NCBI RefSeq assembly: GCF_024832785.1
Contig: NZ_CP116615.1
Span: forward strand, 1,736,001 to 1,800,000
Reading direction: 5' to 3'
Source: Fontisphaera persica
Lineage (GTDB): Bacteria > Verrucomicrobiota > Verrucomicrobiia > Limisphaerales > Fontisphaeraceae
Length of the DNA: 64,000 bases
Each line of letters starts with the position of its first letter. Position 1 is the first letter of the stretch. This document shows positions 59,052 through 64,000 of the stretch, one piece after another. The position numbers and the translations under genes were made by a program. The notes beneath the pieces were generated by a model, which ran no database searches, was not told the origin of the DNA, and saw only the letters and a list, made by a program, of their open reading frames with translations.

Positions 59052-62000
59052 TCAGAGCAACGACGGTTGATCTCCAGCATCGTGGGCGGTCTTTTTCCCC
59101 GGCTTCTTCTTGTGCAGGCCCTTCGCTTCTTCCTCGGCGTAGAGCTTGTGGTTGAGTTGGAGGAGGCGTTTCAGGAGTTCTTTGCGGGCATCGGGGTGGA
59201 TGGTGTAGCGGAGGCGGTCATTTTCGGGGAGGTAGTCCACTTCGTGGAAGGCGTGGCCGAGGGACAGTGCGGGGCCGGCGTCGCTGGGTTTGTCCCAGCC
59301 GTAGGCGGCGAGGACGGCGTGGTCCAGTTCGACGTGGAGCTTGCGCAGGGTGCAGATGCCAGCTACGGCTTCGTCCAGGGAACAGGTTCCGGGGGTGGTG
59401 GCGAGATGCTTGGTGAGCCAGGCGGTGGTTTCGCCTGGGGTGCCGCCAATCTCCGGGTCGTGGAAAAGGTTGTAGGTCTTGGTCAGACCCAATTGCAGCT
59501 TCAGCATCAGCTCGCGGCGGTGTTCGTGGTAGCGATGTCCGATGTCTTCCAGTTGGACTTCAACCGCTTTGCACTGCGAAAGTGGAAATGGAAAAGTGTC
59601 AATGCAGTCACCGTTGGTATAGCGAATCCGCGACTCCAACGTGGAGGCATAGCGCCAAGCCCATGCGCAGTGAAAGTCGGATTGGAATAGCGCAAAGTCC
59701 GCCCATCTTGTGCGAGCAACGACATTCGTCGTGACATCGTAGACAAAAGTGGCAGGGGCAAAACTCAAGAGTAAGTGTTTTGAAACACGAGAGGCCACAA
59801 GCACACGCGGCAAAGCCGCGATGGTTTCGTAGAGCTTTGGCCGTTTGTCTGCGTGTATCCACCACTTTTGTGGCAGGGGCCTTCGCAAGACGAACTCTCC
59901 CGCCTCATTTGTGCGAGTCCTCTCGGGTTTGACGCTCTTCTCCACAATGCTGAAGATATCCGGGTGCTCATGCCTACACTTCTCCTCTGGCCAATCGAAG
60001 AAGTTTATGACCCAGCGGCTAGGGGCTTGATGGGGAGTGCTATTAATGTCGTCACCAGTCAAATAGGGGAATAGAACAGATTTGGCGCTAGGCCGTTTGC
60101 GCATGAGGTCCTGCGCCTCATCGGGCTCCATCATAAAACCAAGCCCGAGAACAATTGATCCCTGGAAACTCTTGTTGGCGTTAGAGGCTAAACGCTCAGG
60201 GTCCGCCAATGTTTCGGCGTCATCAAGGTATGCGGTAATGCGCGAAACGGCTCTATTGTCGAGGTAGTGTTGTCTTCCCCATTTTCCTTTGTGGATGGTC
60301 AACAAGGAAACCTCCACCGCTGCTCTTCCTGGCCATTTTGTTGAGCGCACCGCAAAGACTATTGAACCCCCGTGGTCTATGATCACGTCCAAGCCACCTT
60401 CGCGGGCTCCACCTTGAGCAATCGTGTTAGTCGAGATGAGTGCTTGAAAGCCACCCTCACGAATCAAAGTGAAAACCCGCCTGAAAAAGTAGGTGACTAA
60501 GTCCACTGATCCGGCAGGCGCATATTCTGTTTTGACCCAGTTCAGAAATGAGTCGCCGAAGGTGCCGCTGAGTGCTCGATTCCCAAGGAATGGGGGATTG
60601 CCGAGAATGCAATCGAAGCCACCCTGTTCAACGATGTCCGGGAACTCCAAGAACCAGTGGAAAAACCGTTCCTTAAAGCCCACAGCGTTGGCTTTGGCGA
60701 CGGCTTGGCTTTGGGGATTGCGCTTGCCGGTGAGGTAGTCGCGGTATTCTTCCTCAGTGCAGATGAAGGGGCGATTCTCGGGTGTCTTGGGGATGAAGAA
60801 CTGGGCGACCTGGAGATTGGCCAGGGTGCGCAGCCGCCAAAGGTCTTTGCGCTGGGTGATCTCCTCGAACTTGGCCTGCTTCTTGGCGTAGTCGTCAGGC
60901 GTGTGGTCTGGGAGGTCAGCGAGTGCAGCGTAGTGCTGGGAGACGGGGTGGAGTTCCTGCCGGACTGTCTGGGCAAGGTCGAGTTTGATTTGCTTGGCGG
61001 CACTGGCGGCTTCTTCCCGCTGTTGCTTGTTGGACTTGCGGAAGGCAGCGGCAACTTCCTTGTCATCGCCAGGCAGGGTCTTGAAGGCTTCTTCAGGAAT
61101 GCCGCGTTCCAGTTCCTTTTCGTGGGCCAGACCGACGATGGCGTTGCCGCACTTGATGTGGTGGTCCAGGAAGTTGAGGCTTTCACCCGGCACGTGGGCT
61201 TCAAGCCAGAGGGCGACTTTGCAGAGTTCGACAGCCAGCGGGTTGACGTCCACGCCATAGATGCAGTGGCGGATGACATCGCGCACCGCTTCACGGAAGG
61301 CAGAGGGTGAAGGCTGGTCTTCACCGGTGCGGACAATGGCGAGTTCGGTGGCAATGCGGCGGGCTGCATTGAGGAGGATGTGACCACTGCCGCAAGCCGG
61401 GTCGAGGACGCGGATGGAGAGCAGGGCCGCTTCCGCAGTTCGTTGATAGTTGAGAGTTGATGGTTGAGAGCGACCCACCTCACCCCGGCCCTCTCCCCCC
61501 TCGGAGGGCGGAGAGGGAGAAGACTTCGGCGCTTTAGCTGACTTTTCACGCGCTTCTTTCAACTTCTCCTCGATGATGTAGTCGAGGGAATGGTGGATGA
61601 GCGGGTGAGCGAGTTCGTCGGGGGTGTAGTGCGATTGGGTGTCGTCGTCGCTTTCCCGGAGTTCAAAACTGGGACGCTCTCCATTGGGCAGGAAGATGGG
61701 TTCGCGCTTGAGCAGCCCTTCATAAACGGAGCCGAATTCCTCGACGTTCAGGGCACCGTAGTTGACCCGAATCCATTGCTTGGTGTCGGGGTGCTGGAAG
61801 ACGCTGAGGTTGCGGAAGCTGGTGAGGAGAACTTCGTTGTCGAGTTGGGCGTCGTTGAGCAGACCAATGGCGCGGTCACTGAAGAGGTCGCCAGCCAGAG
61901 GGGCGACGCCGAGCTTGTGGCCAGGGCTGCTGGCTTCAAAGAGACGGAAGGTGGCGTTGAGGCCAAGCCAGGCATCCTCGAAGTGCTTGTCAGCGAAGTA

Positions 62001-62990
62001 GCGCTTCTCGCCCAGTTTTCGGAGGCGTTGGATGCTGTAGAAGCGGTAGTAGATGTCGCGTTGCTTGCGGCTGGCCTTCTTGGGGTAGATGAGGTCGCGT
62101 TCCTCAATGACCATCAGGAACAGGATGCGGTAGATGAGGCGCAGGAGCCATTGATAGAGCTGGGTGGGCTGAACCTGGCCTGCTTTGACGGCATCACGGA
62201 AGGACTGGTTCTGAGGATGGCTGAGAAAACCGTTGGCCAGGGCGATGATGGATTTCTCAACGGCAGCGCTGAGGCCGTCACGGATGCGGGAGCCGGATTC
62301 GAGGGAGTCCTGGTGGTAGCGCTCAATGATGCACTCAGCACCAGCGTCGTGCTTGAGCGGCATCCGGGAAACGTGGACGAGCCGGTAAAGGAGAGCGAAG
62401 TCAGGGAACAGCTCTTCCTCCATCATGCGCTCCAAATCGAATTCGAGGTAGGAGAGCTTGATGAGGCGGCTGCTGTCACGCAGGAGGCGAAGCTGCTGGC
62501 CGTTGGTGACGATGGCGTAGAGGTGCTCGGTGAGGTTCAGGTATTCCTGCACCAGAGCATGAGGCGACATGCGCGGGCCGCTGTCCTCGCGTTTTTTGTC
62601 GAGGCTGTCCCGGTAGCCCATGATGTGGACTACAAACTGGTCGCGGGTGGGAACGCGATGGCTGAGGAAGTAGTTCTTGCCCAGGACCTCTTCGCCTTTG
62701 CGGGCCAGTTCAACCTGATAGCCCAGCAGACCCAGGAGCGGCACGACCCAGAAGTTGCGGGTCTCAGTGGTAGCGGAGGTGCCTTCCTTGGTGGCGTCGA
62801 GCTTACGACGGAAGATGCGCCAGAGGTCTTGGGCATCCGCCCAGGCACGGACAATCTCGTCCTTCACCTTGGCATCCGCAGGCAGCCCGAAGTCGGAGGG
62901 CTTCTGGCCAATGACATCGGCTTGCTCGATTTTCTCGAGGATGTCAGCGGCAAGAATGCTGCCTTCGATGCGGATGGAGGGGAATTTCAT
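59052..62990 (-). CDS. Large Eco57I/PglX-like adenine-specific DNA methyltransferase (type IIG-like)
   Basis: A 1312-residue protein. A helical N-terminal region (1-450) is followed by the methyltransferase core: SAM motif I VLDPACGSGHILL near residue 530, YGVDVNPLAVELCKVALWLE, and catalytic motif IV DCILGNPPFLG near 797, the N6-adenine (NPPF) type. The C-terminal part (930-1300) resembles target-recognition and helical spacer regions of type IIG enzymes and BREX PglX. About 35 residues near 487-520 (KSSPSPPSEGGEGRGEVG) come from an interspersed repeat. No separate nuclease motif was found at the N-terminus. It overlaps the upstream DUF1016-like gene by ATGA. Confidence 0.88.
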   Translation of the reverse strand: MKFPSIRIEGSILAADILEKIEQADVIGQKPSDFGLPADAKVKDEIVRAWADAQDLWRIFRRKLDATKEGTSATTETRNFWVVPLLGLLGYQVELARKGEEVLGKNYFLSHRVPTRDQFVVHIMGYRDSLDKKREDSGPRMSPHALVQEYLNLTEHLYAIVTNGQQLRLLRDSSRLIKLSYLEFDLERMMEEELFPDFALLYRLVHVSRMPLKHDAGAECIIERYHQDSLESGSRIRDGLSAAVEKSIIALANGFLSHPQNQSFRDAVKAGQVQPTQLYQWLLRLIYRILFLMVIEERDLIYPKKASRKQRDIYYRFYSIQRLRKLGEKRYFADKHFEDAWLGLNATFRLFEASSPGHKLGVAPLAGDLFSDRAIGLLNDAQLDNEVLLTSFRNLSVFQHPDTKQWIRVNYGALNVEEFGSVYEGLLKREPIFLPNGERPSFELRESDDDTQSHYTPDELAHPLIHHSLDYIIEEKLKEAREKSAKAPKSSPSPPSEGGEGRGEVGRSQPSTLNYQRTAEAALLSIRVLDPACGSGHILLNAARRIATELAIVRTGEDQPSPSAFREAVRDVIRHCIYGVDVNPLAVELCKVALWLEAHVPGESLNFLDHHIKCGNAIVGLAHEKELERGIPEEAFKTLPGDDKEVAAAFRKSNKQQREEAASAAKQIKLDLAQTVRQELHPVSQHYAALADLPDHTPDDYAKKQAKFEEITQRKDLWRLRTLANLQVAQFFIPKTPENRPFICTEEEYRDYLTGKRNPQSQAVAKANAVGFKERFFHWFLEFPDIVEQGGFDCILGNPPFLGNRALSGTFGDSFLNWVKTEYAPAGSVDLVTYFFRRVFTLIREGGFQALISTNTIAQGGAREGGLDVIIDHGGSIVFAVRSTKWPGRAAVEVSLLTIHKGKWGRQHYLDNRAVSRITAYLDDAETLADPERLASNANKSFQGSIVLGLGFMMEPDEAQDLMRKRPSAKSVLFPYLTGDDINSTPHQAPSRWVINFFDWPEEKCRHEHPDIFSIVEKSVKPERTRTNEAGEFVLRRPLPQKWWIHADKRPKLYETIAALPRVLVASRVSKHLLLSFAPATFVYDVTTNVVARTRWADFALFQSDFHCAWAWRYASTLESRIRYTNGDCIDTFPFPLSQCKAVEVQLEDIGHRYHEHRRELMLKLQLGLTKTYNLFHDPEIGGTPGETTAWLTKHLATTPGTCSLDEAVAGICTLRKLHVELDHAVLAAYGWDKPSDAGPALSLGHAFHEVDYLPENDRLRYTIHPDARKELLKRLLQLNHKLYAEEEAKGLHKKKPGKKTAHDAGDQPSLL
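61432..61535. repeat. Interspersed repeat inserted in frame in the methyltransferase gene
   Basis: GTTGATAGTTGAGAGTTGAT and the palindromic tract CCGGCCCTCTCCCCCCTCGG with its return arm GAGGGCGGAGAGGG interrupt the coding sequence without breaking the frame. Short repeats of this kind recur between genes of Verrucomicrobia and Planctomycetes genomes. The repeat encodes a proline/glycine-rich linker ahead of methyltransferase motif I. Confidence 0.65.
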
Positions 62991-64000
62991 TTCTTCCGGT
63001 CCGTGCTCTCGGGCAGTTGCAGTGGGGCGTCTTTGAACCGCGCCTTGAGACGGGCACGGGCTAGGAGGACAGCCTGATGGAGTTTGCGCTCAAGTTCCTT
63101 CTTGGGCAGAACCTCGGTCCAGTAGGAGGCAACCCGGATGCCACTCTTTTCGAGATCGAGAAGCTCAACCGTTTCGTGCTTTTTGCCCGCGCAGAGGATC
63201 AGTCCAATGGGGGCTTCCTCACCGGGCTTGCGTTCATATTTATCGAGCCAGCGGAGGTAGAGTTCCATCTGCCCCTTGTCGCCGGGCTTGAACTCATCCA
63301 GCTTCAGGTCCATGGCGACAAGCCGCTTCAGGTGGCGATGGTAAAACAGCAGGTCGAGGTAGAAATCCTCTGCGTCCACCGTGATGCGTTTCTGACGTTC
63401 AAGGAAAGCGAAGCCGACACCCAGTTCCAAGATGAAGGACTCCATCTCACGCAAAATGGCAGCCTCCAAGTCCTTCTCGGCGTAAGAGTCTTTCAAACCA
63501 AGGAAATCGAGCAGATAGGGGTCCCGAAACACGAGGTCTGGAGTGAGCTTGTCTTCCTCGCGGAGTTGTTTCAGTTCCATCGCGGCCAGCTTGGCGGGCT
63601 TGCGGGAGAGGGCGGTGCGCTCAAACAACATCCCGCCGATTTTCTTCTCCAGGGTGCGAGTGCTCCAACGCTCCAACCGGCACATCTCAGCGTAAAACTC
63701 GCGTTTGAGCGGGTCGTCCAGCCGGATGATGTGGAGAAAATGGGTCCAGCCCAATTGTGTCATCAGTGATGACACAATCTTAGGGTTGGGGAACGCCTCG
63801 GCAAACCGAACCATGCGAAACAGGTTCCGTCGTCCAAAGCCGCGACCAAACTCGACCTCGAGTTGCTTTGCCAATGTGGCCACGATTTGCTCGCCGTATT
63901 CAGCCCGCTTTTCCTTGAGGATGTCCTTGCGGATGCGCTGGCCAATTTGCCAGTGCAGCAGGGTCAGGCTGGCGTTGACGGTGTGCGCGACCTGCTGGCG
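62987..64000 (-). CDS. DUF1016 / YhcG-like nuclease (N-terminus outside window)
   Basis: 337 residues are visible and the frame is still open at the right edge. The N-terminal part (ASLTLLHWQIGQRIRKDILK, KRAEYGEQIVATLAKQLEVE, FGRRNLFRMVRFAEAFPN) and the C-terminal PD-(D/E)XK domain (ESFILELGVGFAFLERQKRI, DFYLDLLFYHRHLKRLVAMD, LKLDEFKPGDKGQMELYLRW, IGLILCAGKKHETVE) match DUF1016/YhcG throughout, including the D/E-x-K region around DLKLDEFKP. Such nucleases are frequent beside restriction-modification genes. It overlaps the methyltransferase start by ATGA and is the first gene seen of the operon. Confidence 0.9.
   Translation of the reverse strand, partial: RQQVAHTVNASLTLLHWQIGQRIRKDILKEKRAEYGEQIVATLAKQLEVEFGRGFGRRNLFRMVRFAEAFPNPKIVSSLMTQLGWTHFLHIIRLDDPLKREFYAEMCRLERWSTRTLEKKIGGMLFERTALSRKPAKLAAMELKQLREEDKLTPDLVFRDPYLLDFLGLKDSYAEKDLEAAILREMESFILELGVGFAFLERQKRITVDAEDFYLDLLFYHRHLKRLVAMDLKLDEFKPGDKGQMELYLRWLDKYERKPGEEAPIGLILCAGKKHETVELLDLEKSGIRVASYWTEVLPKKELERKLHQAVLLARARLKARFKDAPLQLPESTDRKK

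Noticed and set aside
61590-63077. A plus-strand open frame of 495 codons
   Set aside because: It is antisense to the methyltransferase, which has clear SAM and NPPF motifs; the plus frame has only low-information Val/Glu-rich sequence.
26646-64000. Prophage with structural genes or an ICE with transfer genes
   Set aside because: No capsid, portal, tail, terminase, relaxase or type IV secretion gene is visible. The element type is left open because its far end is outside the window.

Overview
The window looks like a chromosome segment from a Verrucomicrobiota or other PVC-group bacterium. This is inferred from a giant secreted protein with an LEPR-XLL type N-terminus, GC-rich coding DNA and a short interspersed repeat inside a coding sequence. 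No rRNA is present to settle the taxonomy.

Left arm (1-26226, minus strand): one uninterrupted reading frame of at least 8742 codons that runs off the left edge. It encodes an extracellular or surface mosaic: an LEPR-XLL N-terminus, about 33 CARDB modules with a LamG-like lectin domain nested in one of them, a PPC-like domain, a propeller-like stretch, a row of Ig-like (He_PIG/cadherin-like) modules, YD repeats, a dockerin/EF-hand pair, Big_2-like modules, a TIG domain and a YVTN-type propeller.

A tRNA-Met(CAU) gene (26489-26564) marks the junction with a mobile element. The element starts with a tyrosine integrase (26646) and fills the rest of the window without a visible far end. Just inside is an IS481-like insertion sequence with clear inverted repeats and a 15-bp target duplication, then an excisionase-like gene.

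From 30 to 35 kb lies a probable replication module: a RepA-like RecA-fold ATPase, 22-bp iteron-like repeats, and a two-winged-helix initiator-like protein whose start codon sits in a repeated motif. From 35.8 to 37.7 kb an inverted HTH regulator and coiled-coil NYN nuclease pair interrupts the plus-strand genes. From 40 to 48 kb are DNA-handling genes (Cas4/RecB-like nuclease, RadC, WGR-domain ATP-dependent DNA ligase, DnaN-like clamp, DUF3150), separated by recurring GC-rich hairpins. From 49.5 to 53.1 kb is a cassette resembling the cyanobacterial/plastid Ycf35 - DUF2997 - Ycf46 set.

Right arm (53179-64000, minus strand): a tightly coupled defence-type operon. In order of transcription it holds a DUF1016/YhcG-like nuclease (cut by the window edge), a 1312-residue Eco57I/PglX-like adenine methyltransferase, a trypsin-like protease, a long prokaryotic Argonaute lacking the catalytic aspartate, a PD-(D/E)XK nuclease and a protein with an HEPN-like motif. 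Four junctions are stop/start overlaps or 2-3-bp gaps and a fifth is a 49-bp gap. The likely reading is a guide-dependent, catalytically inactive Argonaute that triggers a nuclease effector, embedded with restriction-type and protease genes. The HEPN-like and protease partners are the least familiar part.
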